In this document: positions 23,070 through 33,009 of the stretch, one piece after another | Numbering within the stretch: position 1 is the first letter of the stretch | Layout of the letters: each line of letters opens with the position of its first letter | Assembly: GCA_028023455.1 (NCBI GenBank) | Contig: JAQFVV010000043.1 | Coordinates: 2,045,483 to 2,109,482, forward strand | DNA: 64,000 nucleotides | Direction of reading: 5' to 3' | Source of the DNA: Epiperipatus broadwayi | Lineage: Eukaryota > Onychophora > Udeonychophora > Euonychophora > Peripatidae | Position numbers and translations under genes: made by a program | Notes under the pieces: model-generated | What the model saw: the letters and a program-made list of their open reading frames with translations, nothing else | Told to the model about the DNA's origin: nothing | Databases searched by the model: none

Positions 23070-23587
23070 AACTGACATTAAAAGAATATAGGTACTAAAT
23101 TCTAATTTTAGAATTTATGTTTTGTATAGCATTGTCATTACAATAAAATGTGACAAAAGTGTAATTGTTGGGGATGTGGTTAAATCCAAAGACATTCTGA
23201 ATTTAATTTTTAAAAAATGCAATTAGTAAAATTTCAAAATTAAATTGCATTAAGATTATAATCAGCAAGGTTCTTAAGTTTAAATTAATTAATTTGGAAA
23301 ATAATGATTTTCAAAAAGTTTAATAATTTATTATTATGTTTATATAATATGTTTGTGTTTACAAGTAACGAGTTACAAAACTAATAATCAAATGTATAGA
23401 AAGATTGGACATGCAGGCAAATAATCAAATTCTGATTCTTGTTTATGCCTTTATACTCATGTTTGGAGTCACTCTGGTTTTGTTATATGTTTCATCACAT
23501 TATTTTCAAGTCTATAGCTAACAAGTGGACTACATGCAAATAAGTTATATCTATGTGATACAATAAATATAACAAGATAGCTGCACT
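23070..23587. other. AT-rich spacer, no gene seen
   Basis: A/T-rich, stops in all frames, no repeat family recognised. Confidence 0.5.
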
Positions 23588-23671
23588 TGGGTGCATAAAG
23601 AATATAAACATCACTGGTGTCCATAAAGAATATAAACATCACTGGTGTGCATAAAGAATATAAACATCACT
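23588..23671. repeat. Minisatellite, about 28 bp x 3
   Basis: Three consecutive copies of a unit containing GCATAAAGAATATAAACATC followed by ACTGGTGT. A degenerate fourth start (GATGTACACAAAAAATATA) follows. The units abut without unique spacers. Confidence 0.85.
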
Positions 23672-23828
23672 GATGTACACAAAAAATATATAAAATGAAG
23701 AGATGAAACTCATTTTATCAGTGATATAAACAGTAGCCTACAATTTCTAGTTTTAGATAAACAAGAAGCCAATTGCTCTATGATGATTTCTTTTGTATCT
23801 TTATTAGAATGAATCTTTTTCTTTATAG

Positions 23829-23924
23829 ATGCCTTTGTCATTTGGAACTTTTGGGATACAAGATAAAAATGAAGAATTCATATGCGACTTCTTTTGGAGA
23901 TTGTGAAGCTATGGATTATCTCAG
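23829..23924 (+). CDS. Candidate internal exon of an unidentified host gene
   Basis: A pyrimidine-rich stretch TCTTTTTCTTTATAG ends at 23828 and fits a 3' splice site. CTCAG|GTAAGA at 23920-23930 is a near-ideal 5' splice site. Of the three frames in the 96 bases between them, the second stays open (CLCHLELLGYKIKMKN, then SYATSFGDCEAMDYLR), and one other is closed by a TGA near 23907. The length is typical for an internal exon. I do not recognise the peptide, and no partner exon is identified nearby, so it may be chance in this AT-rich background. The stretch is free of the repeat families around it. Confidence 0.3.
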
Positions 23925-23934
23925 GTAAGACATA

Positions 23935-24880
23935 TTATACATGGTTAGAAAGATAATTTTGTGAGGAATACAAAGAAATTATAACTGAAGATGTAATTAA
24001 TACTTAGTTCATGATGAATTAATTATGAACAAACAATAAAATAATAATTATTTCAGATGTTGAAATTTCTTTTTTTCCTTATTTTTAAAATGGTTATCTT
24101 TATTTGTCTTAGACTTATTGTTTTCCTTAGTTTTTCTAGTTTCTATTAATGTAATTTTTTTTGCTCTAACATAATTAAAACTGAAGTTAATGTGAAAATT
24201 GTGTCTCAGGTTAGTATTTTAAAAAATTCAATATGGCATTTTGAACCTAAACAGTTAGTAAAATATTCCAATGATTAAAATATTTGACATTATTTAAAGA
24301 AAATTCCAGTAATTAAATAAAAGCAAAATATTTAAAATCTCTCTCCTTGATCATTGAGCCTAAAAAAAAAAAAAGTAGAAGTATGTAGGTTGGAATGAGT
24401 TGTGGTGGCTTAAGTCACCTAGTGGTGATTTTGCAGCTCATCTTGACCGTTACATTATTGATATTGTTTGTCTAAGTGTTGACTGGTTTTAATGAAAAAT
24501 ATATAAAGATTCTACTACAATATAATTATTTCATACTTTTAAAAAATGGATGTTTCATTTTAAAAAAAAAAAAAACTGGACTATATTGAAAGCAGGATTA
24601 AAAAAACGATATTTTTTTTAAATTTAGAAAAAGTATATGATATCTATGATTTAACTAATAAATGTTGTGAGAAGTATAAATATAGACTGAAAAAAAAAAT
24701 TAATAAAATGTCTCAAAAATTAACTAGATCAAGATTGCAAGTTGTCATTTAATTTGATTAAAACAAATGTTTTAAAAAAATAATTACTAAGAAATATTTG
24801 GAAAACAATAGTGATTTTGCTGCATAGTAATTCAGAATCAATTTAGTTATTTTAGTCTATTGAATACGAAAATAATATAT
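23935..24880. other. AT-rich spacer, no gene seen
   Basis: A/T-rich with poly-A/T runs. If 23829-23924 is an exon, this would be intron. No other exon candidate stands out. Confidence 0.45.
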
Positions 24881-24884
24881 TTCC

Positions 24885-25969
24885 TAGATTGGCTCTAGTT
24901 TTTGAGATAAGGTCAACCTATCATCATCATTAATAATAATAAATAAGTAAAGACTTTAATTCTTTTAATGTCAATTATGTTACATTTTATTTTTAAGTAG
25001 CATACGTCTTACAGAATTGAAATATATAAAAATTATTATAAAAATATTTTCTATAGGACTTTCTATTATGTTTCTATTTAGGATAACACCTTTTTAAGGT
25101 CCAACAGTAGTCAGCCATCATGTGGCAATCCCACTGTTCTTTGTAATCTTCCATTATCCTGAGGTGAAGGCAATGTTTTTCTTTAAGCCTAGATGCATAA
25201 AGTTCAGCTGATTGCTTTAACAAGTTTAAATCACAGATCACATCATTGAACTCTGAGAAAAAACCTGAGGGGTCGAACTGCATTCTTCTAAATCACTTTC
25301 ACTGTGGGTGTTACTATTTGTACTTTGAGTGTCTAACAATTCAAAATCATCCCCAAAAATGTTTGGTAAGGTTACAAACAGCATAAGAAAATTTTCACTA
25401 TGTGATATTAATAATTTGGCAGATTCTATATTAGGATACATCCAATTATACTTTTTGAACCAGTTCATATTTTTCACATCTTCAATCATCAAGGTTATTT
25501 TTCAGCTTATTTCCATGTTATTGACACTCCAAAGTTGGGCCTTTTCTATCATCCTTGGGTCCAGTATTAAAGTAATTCCACACATTTTACAAACTCGATA
25601 TGGTACCCAATGTTTGTCTATTGTCCAAATTGTTTGCCAAAACACGCTTGTTACACTTATTTTACAAAGTCAGTAATGTTTCCCCTTTATGTTTGTAGAC
25701 AAAAGTTACCACATATATAGCAAAAGCTATCAGGATCATTAACTCATCATTTTTTATGAAAACTCATCTGCAAGGCAAAAAACACTTACAAAAGTCAAGT
25801 ATATGATATCACTTTCACAGTGTTCCAATAAACACTGATAACCGAGACTTTGATAAACAAATTATTAAATAACGGTAAAACTTTGCGAATAGATTTTGAA
25901 ATACAAAAAATTAAGCAGGGCAAGTTTAAAAAATTTAGTGCACTTTTCTAAGAACTAGAGCCAATCCTA
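24885..25969 (-). mobile_element. TIR-bounded element carrying a decayed ORF, about 1.09 kb
   Basis: TAGATTGGCTCTAGTTTTTG at 24885 and, as its complement, TAGGATTGGCTCTAGTTCTT ending at 25969 form an imperfect inverted repeat of about 20 bp. Between them lies one broken reading frame on the minus strand. The flanks show no convincing target duplication (a TA or short duplication cannot be excluded). The inverted repeats enclosing the ORF suggest a cut-and-paste element or a gene carried by one. Confidence 0.6.
25074..25665 (-). pseudogene. Uncharacterised repeat-family protein, internally deleted
   Basis: Read on the minus strand, the N-terminal part has HWVPYRVCKMCG, then a broken stretch with WMYPNIESA, an acidic Ser-rich linker (SNTHSESDLEECSS), and SEFNDVICDLNLLKQSAEL followed by ASRLKEK. 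I recall these words from a family of uncharacterised proteins repeated in many arthropod and other invertebrate genomes. After LKEKHCL the sequence jumps to MEDYKEQWDCHMMADYCWTL, the C-terminal block of that family, so roughly the central two-thirds is missing. A stop (near 25505) and a frameshift (25240-25285) break the rest. Molecular role unknown. Its position between inverted repeats suggests it travels with a transposon. Confidence 0.65.
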
Positions 25970-25974
25970 CTACA

Positions 25975-26270
25975 CTAATTATATATTTGGTAATTACAAC
26001 TTTTGTGTATATTGAAATTTCTAATAAACCTAATGCTACTGAACAAAATTATTTTTTTGTTCCCTGGTACAATTATTGATGAGACATAACTATGATTCAT
26101 GTGATATATTAAGATAGAACTGAGAAATATTTTAATAGGTAAAGGATATGAATAAATAAAAAGCCAACAAATATTAAATGTTTTTTTATTAAAACAGAAA
26201 AGAAAATATAATAAGTAAAATGGATAAAATATACAAACAAAACTTTGTGGAAACATTTATATCTTTATAA
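25975..26270. other. AT-rich spacer, no gene seen
   Basis: A/T-rich. A 93-codon frame on the minus strand (26256-25975) is composed of Phe, Tyr, Leu and Ile as expected by chance, with no motif. Confidence 0.5.
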
Positions 26271-26286
26271 AATTAAGATACAAAAT

Positions 26287-26807
26287 TATTGTATTTTTAT
26301 ATTGGATATTGGACTATTTTCACCATCTAATAAGAGTATTGAATGTCATTAGAAAAATTTAACTTTATTTAAATATTCCAAATACATTCAACTATTAGTA
26401 ATAGCACATCAAACAGGTTAGTATATGCACGTTTCGAGATGGTATTATTCTCCCCTCTTCTTCAGGTGTTGCTGACCTGACCAGTGACAGTTCTAGCATG
26501 GGATTGGTTAGAATGTTACCTTAAAATTCAATACTCAAGAATTCAAGGATCCAGGTTCGAATCCTATGCTAGTACTGTCACTGGTCAGGCCATCAACATC
26601 TGAAGATGAGGGGAGAATAATAACTCTCGAAACGTTGTGCATATTCTAATCTGTTTGATGTGCTATTACTAACAGCTGAATACATTTGTAATATTTAAAT
26701 AAAGTTAAATTTTTCTAAAGACATTCAATATTCATATTAGACGATGGAAATAGCCCAATATAAAAATACAACTAAAATACCATCATCACAGACCTCCAGG
26801 AAAATAC
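26287..26807 (+). mobile_element. Foldback element, family B, with 13-bp duplication
   Basis: TAAGATACAAAAT (26274-26286) and TAAGATGCAAAAT (26808-26820) flank it. The left arm (TTGGACTATTTTCACCATCT from about 26310) runs inverted to the right side through a stretch with GTTTCGAGATGGTATTATTC. The centre is a tRNA-like module (26500-26570) with GGATTGGTTAGAATG and GGTTCGAATCC (B box). The hammerhead-like core on the plus strand then follows: GTC at 26577-26579, CTGAAGA at 26600-26606, GAGAG/CTCTC-type complementarity, and GAAAC at 26629-26633. The tail ends in ATACCATCATCACAGACCTC. Confidence 0.9.
26577..26640 (+). ncRNA. Hammerhead-like core in family B
   Basis: GTC (26577-26579) is a classical cleavage triplet. 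ACTGG...CCA could form stem I (in the copy at 6602 it is CTGG-TCAGG-CCAG). CTGAAGA (26600-26606) fits the core CUGANGA, because position 7 is free. A purine/pyrimidine pair GAGGGGAG/CTCTC can make a short stem II, and GAAACG (26629-26634) follows. Stem III would be only 2-3 bp (GT with AC). The order is that of a type III hammerhead. Other copies (1866, 6760) have lost one or both boxes. Confidence 0.35.
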
Positions 26808-26820
26808 TAAGATGCAAAAT

Positions 26821-29800
26821 GTTCACCTAGTGGAATGACCTTCACATATGAGATAATTATAAATAATAAATAAGTGATACAGACTCAAGATATTTACTAA
26901 TACTTTCTGGATAAAATATTGACTTATCCGAATATAAATAATAATTTATGTGAGAAGAGTAAAAAAACATGCTTAAAAAGAAAAACTTAACACTTTAATG
27001 ATAAAATTCAGATATTTTTGAACATATTAATTTTGACAAAAATGATAATAAAAAAAGTATGATAAACGAATCTTAAAGGAGATTCTATATATATTTTTTA
27101 AAAAAGCTTATTTTGAGTAGAATTAATGGAGGGGAAAATATCATTTTGCTTAAATTATTTTCTGATTTGATAATTACATTTAATAGGGCTATTTTCAAGA
27201 TATATTTCATTTTAATTTGATAGCATGCAATCTCTCAGATGGTTAAAATTGACTTAGAATGTTAAAATTCTGATTTTGTATTGAATTACTGATAATAAAA
27301 TAAAAGATGAACTGGATTGAAGATTTTAAACGAGAGAGAGATGGATCTTAGCAGGTATTAGGTTTTTAAATAATAATTATTATTTAATATATTAAAATTA
27401 TATACAATAAATTATGTTTTTATAATATTAAGAAATAATGTGTATAAATATTTAAAGATTTTTAAAATAAGTGTAAGCACACACACACATATTTGGTTTA
27501 TATATATATTATTACGTGCATATTTTATTGTTTTTTTTTTATAGAACTATAAACATGGAATAAGTGTGTATTTTTGTAATTTTGATTTGAGAATAAAATC
27601 AAGTTATGCAAGAATTGGAAGAACTGTACAATCTATATATGCTGAATTAAGATCCTTAATCCAAATATCTGATATTCAAAATCTTCTATTATTGAAACAA
27701 AATTTCAAGATATTTAACTTTCACAATAAATAAAATTAATTTGTATAGATTTATAAACAAATTTATAGAAAAGCAATCAGTAAATATCTTTAAATTATTA
27801 AGCTTAACTGCAATTGGCGGCAATAAGGGATAAAAGGACTATTATTGAAATCCAAAAAATTCACATATCAGAAAAAGGATTCAGGCAAACAGTCAGTTGG
27901 CAGCTGAATAATTATATTTGTTAAATAATGAAAAACAACAAATGCTAAATAAAACTTCCAAGAGTTTATTTACTTGGAGGAGGAAGAAGAGAAGAAGAAG
28001 AATTGGTATTAGTAAGACATTAGTTCAACTTGATTTGCTAGTTGAATATAAGATCACTTAGATCTCTTTAAAGTTCCTTAGAGATTAGCATATATGAAGT
28101 CTTTATTTCTGTAGTTTATAGGTCTACAATTCTGTAACTATTTCTGTAAGCTCCTTACTGCTTATACACATTATATTAAAGATAGTCCAAATAGATTCTT
28201 GACTAGAACTCTTCTTTACTAATTCCAGAATAACTTTGCTATACTAGTTTAACTTTTTAATACTTTACTTTCGTTCTTCTTCCTCCATCCCTCTGATTTC
28301 TTTAGAAACATGGCTTAATTAGTCAGCAGATTTTTTTAAAATCAAGTTTAGGCAATTTGCATGAAGTAACTTTCCCTTAATATGGAAAATAGCCTACTGT
28401 TATTTTCCATAAGTTTTTATTCCTTTCTGCATATTTAACTTGTTTGTTTTCTGGAGTAACTTTAACATATTTTTATTAACAGCTTGGACACACTTTTATT
28501 TATCCTTTAATAAATAATATATATATATACGTGTGTGTACACAGCAATTTTAGATTAAGGTTCTTATCTCAATTTGAACAGATTCCTATTTATATATTAT
28601 GAAATGTCAAAGACTATATATCATTTAATTAGTATAAGACTAGTCATCATGTCAATGGAATGTGTATTTAAAAAATTTTATTGCCATTTTTTGTTAGATA
28701 TACATGTCAATACTAACTCTAATTCTTTGTGTGTGTGTATATATATATGCACAAGCCATATGCACTACAAAGCAGAGAAGATGGTTTAAAAAACAGAGTT
28801 TTTAATTATCAATCAGGCATTAAGCAGTACAATTAATAATGAATATTTTTGAAATCGGATTGAGACAGGAGTTTTAACTTGGCAAATGATCATTATATGA
28901 TCCACTCTATTTAGAAATATCTCTGCCTACCAAAGAAGTAGAAAAATTTAGAACATGATCTAAAAATAATGTATATCACCTAATCTGACCGATTAACTAT
29001 ACCTCCTATTCTTCCAGTAATAGTAATGGTAGTTAATAATATTTTTTTTCCAAACTTAGGTATATGAAATGTTGAATTTTACTTGATAGGAACACTTTGA
29101 GATTTCAATACAGAAAAGTATTTGCAGTCAGGGTTGGTTCTAGTGACTGTGTAACACATATAATTGCCGAGTTTTCAGGGATAGAAAAAATGGCTTAAAC
29201 TATAAGCAACAATAAATCATAAAATAGTTACTTATTCCTCTTCCATTAAAACCAGCTTTCAGAATGTCATTATTCAAATTTTTACATAATAAAAATCATA
29301 ATTTAAAATAATTTTATGTTACATGTTGTATAGCACAGACAGCGTCAATATCAGATGACATGACAGTAACGAATACTTTTTATTTGCACCTATTTTCAAA
29401 TCCACTGTTAGCTAGGACTTAACCTTGATCTGAGCTAAAAGCCAATCTGAATTAAACTTCAGCAATATTTTTAATGTGGATGTTAATTTTTCTCAAATAT
29501 TTAGTATTTAAATTTGTTCTTTTATATTTTTGGCTCAAAGATATTAATAATAATAATAACGCATCAAAAGAATAAAATGAAGTAATTGGTTAAAAATAAA
29601 CCAATTAAAAAATACAACGAAATTACATAAATTTACTTAATTGTGAAATAATTGTTAATAATAATACTTTTTATATATACAATTATTAGGATTTAGCTTT
29701 TAAAATAATTTTAATATTCCACTACATATAATAAAAAAAAAAATCAGATATAAAATAAAAAGAATATGTTATTCAGAAACAAAGCTGGGCTTTGCATAAA

Positions 29801-30090
29801 TATCTAAAAACTAATTGCTTATGTTTAAGTTAATAGTAATATGTTATTTTCTTTTGTCTTTCCATAAAAAAAAAAATATTGTTTATGATCATTTTTACTA
29901 ACTTGTAAATTTTCATTTGTAAATGCTACTACTTAGAATTAAGGATCCTACATATCAAAGCCTAGTTTGACATCATGACTTTTAAGATGTTATTAAAAGT
30001 TTGTAGTGAGATATCAAAATATGATATTATATAGAGCAGCAAAATTCCTCAAGTTGATACTGCTTGAAACTAAAGATTGATATAACTGCT
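26821..30090. other. Long AT-rich spacer, no gene seen
   Basis: Stops in all frames, TA and CA microsatellites (27480-27510, 28520-28545, 28730-28750), A and T runs. A 71-codon frame at 28574-28789 has no motif. No repeat family of the window is recognised here, so this may be ordinary intron or intergenic DNA. Confidence 0.5.
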
Positions 30091-30099
30091 GTTAGTGAC

Positions 30100-30492
30100 A
30101 TTTAATAGAAGAGCAATACAGAGACTTCAGACCACTCAAAAAAGTATGGAGAGATGCATGTTGGGAGTAACAAGAAGAGATCGAAAATGCACTATATGGG
30201 TAAGAGAACAAACAGGTGTTACTGACCTCATTGAAAAAATTAAAAGGCTGAAGTGTAGTTGGGCTGGACATATTGCTAGAAGAGATGATAATAGATGGAC
30301 AATTGAAATCTTAAACTGGATTCCAAGAGATTGTAAAAGACCCAGAAAGAGACCACATTGAGATGGATGGATGAAATAAGAAAGTGTGCAGGGATAATGT
30401 GGAGAAGAGAAGCTAAAGATCAGAGAAGATGGATTGAATTTGGAGAGATTTTCATCATGCAGTGGATTGATGATGATGATGATGATGAGTGA
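30100..30492 (+). pseudogene. 5'-truncated LINE, C-terminal end and (TGA)n tail
   Basis: The frame encodes RRAIQRLQTTQKSMERCMLG, then VTRRDRKCTIWVREQTGVTD, IEKIKRLKCSWAGHIARRDD and LNWIPRDCKRPRKRPH. This is the typical end of an RTE-like LINE polyprotein after the reverse transcriptase (WAGHIARR and R-RGRP-RW blocks). A deletion at 30357-30361 closes the frame at a TGA, and the ancestral frame continues as DGWMK. The DNA then ends in TGGATTGATGATGATGATGA, the microsatellite-like 3' end of this LINE family. It was truncated on insertion, like the copies at 39917 and 42102. Confidence 0.85.
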
Positions 30493-30544
30493 AACTCATC
30501 TGAAAACATACAAAGTTGAATGTAGATGTCTACTATTGGGGGGG

Positions 30545-31245
30545 GGGAGCAAATGATGTTATAAAAGAAAGTTGCATAGTGTTAATCTAATATGGGCATC
30601 TTTCATTCTTAGAATTCCTAAATCTATCAATAAAAGAGTAAATGATATTTAAAATTGATTTATGCAATTATAAAATGAATACGAAATTATTCATTGTTGA
30701 ATAATATAGTTTTATCAATAGCAATAAAAGACCAAACTTCTCTTCCTGAAGATTTTAATGCTTCTGTTAATAGAAATAATAAAATTTGGCCAAGAGTTTA
30801 AGATTTAGCCACAAAATTACTTCACTTATTACTATAAAAATCTTGGATATATCTATGGTAAAAACAGTGGTTTCATGAATTACAGTTAGGTGGCAAAATT
30901 CAAAAGAAAGTTCTAATTATTCATTCTTTGGAAGCATCTGATATTAGTGCTAAATTCAAAAGTTATTAAACATAAAATTATCAATTTGAATTTTCAAGAT
31001 TGTCATATTACTAAAGCATGGAATTCTCGTAATAAGTATGTTAGGGATACAACGATATCTATTCTTAGGTTCACTAAAAAATGGTATTTAGTTGTTTCTC
31101 TGAAAATGATTCTATTATTAGTAATTGTATTAAAAGATAAATGTGCTTCTTCTTCTTGGAAGATTAATAAAGCGAACACAGCGCTTCATAAGTAATTTGG
31201 CAGTATAAAGATTTAAAAGCAGATGAAATCTTAAAAAAATATTAC
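30545..31245. other. AT-rich spacer, perhaps the decayed 5' part of a LINE
   Basis: An 82-codon frame at 30947-31195 (IINLNFQDCHITKAWNSRNK in part) has no motif I can name. It stands upstream of the LINE remnant at 33010 and could be its decayed 5' part, separated by younger insertions. Confidence 0.3.
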
Positions 31246-31246
31246 G

Positions 31247-31327
31247 TTTCCCGAAAATAAGACCTGGTCTTATATTAATTTTTGCTCCAAAGGTCACCAT
31301 AAGGCTTATTTTCAGGGAATGTTTTAA
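31247..31327. repeat. MITE half with the CCCGAAAATAAGACC end
   Basis: CCCGAAAATAAGACCTGGTC begins a piece that ends AAGGCTTATTTTCAGGG, a palindromic arrangement. The matching other end (GGGCTAATTTTCTGGTTAGG then TTTTATTTTCG) is found at 32965-32995. I recall very similar ends from MITEs present in many animal genomes. The two halves are about 1.6 kb apart, with family E copies between them. Confidence 0.55.
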
Positions 31328-31657
31328 GAACAAAAATGTATATTTATTCTAAATATTTCTCTTTACAAAAAGCTGCAAGATTCTTACTCCGGGAGCCCCC
31401 TACAATTCTTTTCATGTACTCGCCAGAATAGCTTTTTCTTTTTGTACTCATTTTATCTGGTGATCAAAATATTGTTCTGTTTAAATTTACCATTAAATCA
31501 AGTGTTAATTGAAGTTAGTGAGACAGGAGTGGTAACAAAAAAATGATTACAGTTAAGAATGGTTTGTCCATACAAAAGCAACAAATAATTCAGAAAATGG
31601 TTCTGTATTCTTTTTAAAAACTTTTCTTTAGGAGAAAGATTGATTATTAAAATCATT

Positions 31658-32495
31658 CTAATAATGTGAAAGACTAAAACCTTTGACAGAAGTGCCTTAA
31701 AAATGCTTATGTGACAGCCAATCAGATGTAATAATGACTGCACATGGAACTCTCAATTCAAGAACACAAGCCAGAACTACGAGAAAAAGATGGGACCCAC
31801 CTTCTCTACTTAAATTTATATATAAATAAGTCAGACTCAAGCATTCTGAACTAAGAGCGTGAAGCTTAAAACACCTTCACATTTAATTCACTAAATATTA
31901 TATATAAATAAACAATGCGAAATCTTTCAATTTACAATGAAGCAATTTCAAATCTAATGAAATGATAGTAATAAGTGCTAGCAGATGATCTAATAATGTG
32001 AAAGGCTAAAACCTTCGACAGAAGCACCTTAAAAATGCTTACGTGTCAAGCATTGGTGGTTGAGAGATCAGTGACAGCTGCTTTATAAGCAGTTGTCCTG
32101 GGTTAGCAGGTTCGCTTCCAAGCTGATGCTATGACACATGAGAAAAAATGCATACATGACAGCTAATTAGATATAATAATGACTGCATGTGGAACTCTCA
32201 ATTCAAGAACACAAGCCAGAACTACGAGAAAAAGATGGGACCCACCTTCTTATCTACTTAAATTTATATATAAATAAGTCAGACTCAAGCATTCCGAACT
32301 AAGAGCTTGAAGCTTAAAACACCTTCACATTTAATTCACTAAATATTATATATAAAAAACAATGTGAAACCTTTTGATTTACAACGAAGCAATTTCCACG
32401 TGCAGTCATTATTACATCTGATTGGCTGTCACATAAGCATTTTTAAGGTGCTTCTGTCGAAGGTTTTAGCCTTTCACATTATTATTAGATCATCT
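31658..32495. repeat. Family E repeat: two direct copies plus one inverted piece
   Basis: Copy 1 starts at 31658 (CTAATAATGTGAAAGACTAA), copy 2 at 31990, 332 bp later. Both share GACCCACCTTCT, AAGTCAGACTCAAGCATTC and TTAAAACACCTTCACATTTA. Copy 2 has a tRNA-type SINE inside. From about 32395 to 32490 the first 95 bases recur in inverted orientation (CAGTCATTATTACATCTGAT to GGTTTTAGCCTTTCACATTA). The short inverted end gives the locus foldback character. No core motif and no reading frame are seen. Confidence 0.8.
32050..32140 (+). mobile_element. tRNA-derived SINE with target duplication
   Basis: The tRNA-like body 32050-32129 starts GCATTGGTGGTTGAGAGATC, has a CTGC-TTTATAA-GCAG anticodon-like hairpin, a GGTTCGCTTCC B box, and a 3' acceptor strand CTGATGC pairing with the 5' GCATTGG. 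ATGACACATGAG and a short A run follow. AAAAATGCTTACGTG before it and AAAAAATGCATACATGAC after it copy the same family E site, which is uninterrupted in copy 1 near 31700. So this is a retroposed insertion, not a working tRNA gene. Confidence 0.8.
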
Positions 32496-32499
32496 GCTA

Positions 32500-32900
32500 G
32501 CGCATAATAAATTTAATATATTTAAAATCACTTCTGTTATATATAATCATTTAGGAGGGGAAAAAATGTTTAAGAAATCAAACTAATTTTTCTTTTACCT
32601 TAAATATTTAAAAGCTACCATGATGAAACTCTAAAACTAAATCAAGTATTCTAAATCTAAGAATTAAATATAAATAAATACTTAAAAATATATAAATGAA
32701 ATTATAAATTGTTTGATATATTGACTTGTTATAGATAAATGGTTTCTCTATAAAGATAGAATTACATTTGTCGAAAATAATCGACAGAAAATACAAAAGA
32801 ACGACATAATTTATATTACTATTTATCTAAAGCATTACTGTCAATAATGTTGTTTATTTATACATTCATTACTTTATAATTCAATGCATCTAATGATCTT
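32500..32900. other. AT-rich spacer, no gene seen
   Basis: A/T-rich; nothing recognisable. Confidence 0.5.
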
Positions 32901-32902
32901 AA

Positions 32903-33001
32903 CTAGGGCTATATTTGGAGAAAGGCTTATACTATAAGCATCCTGAAAAACCATGCTAGGGCTAATTTTCTGGTTAGGTTTTATTTTCGAAAAAATATGG
33001 T
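32903..33001. repeat. Second half of the MITE begun at 31247
   Basis: AGGGCTATATTTGGAGAAAGG, GCTTATACTATAAGCATCC, ATGCTAGGGCTAATTTTCTG and GGTTTTATTTTCG form the right end of the palindromic MITE type described at 31247. Confidence 0.5.
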
Positions 33002-33009
33002 GATAGTTT

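Noticed and set aside
23588-23671. CRISPR-like array
   Set aside because: The units are contiguous without unique spacers, and the context is a eukaryotic genome; it is a minisatellite.
25975-26256. 93-codon membrane-protein-like frame on the minus strand
   Set aside because: Phe/Tyr/Leu/Ile-rich composition is what AT-rich random DNA gives, with no motif or homolog recalled.
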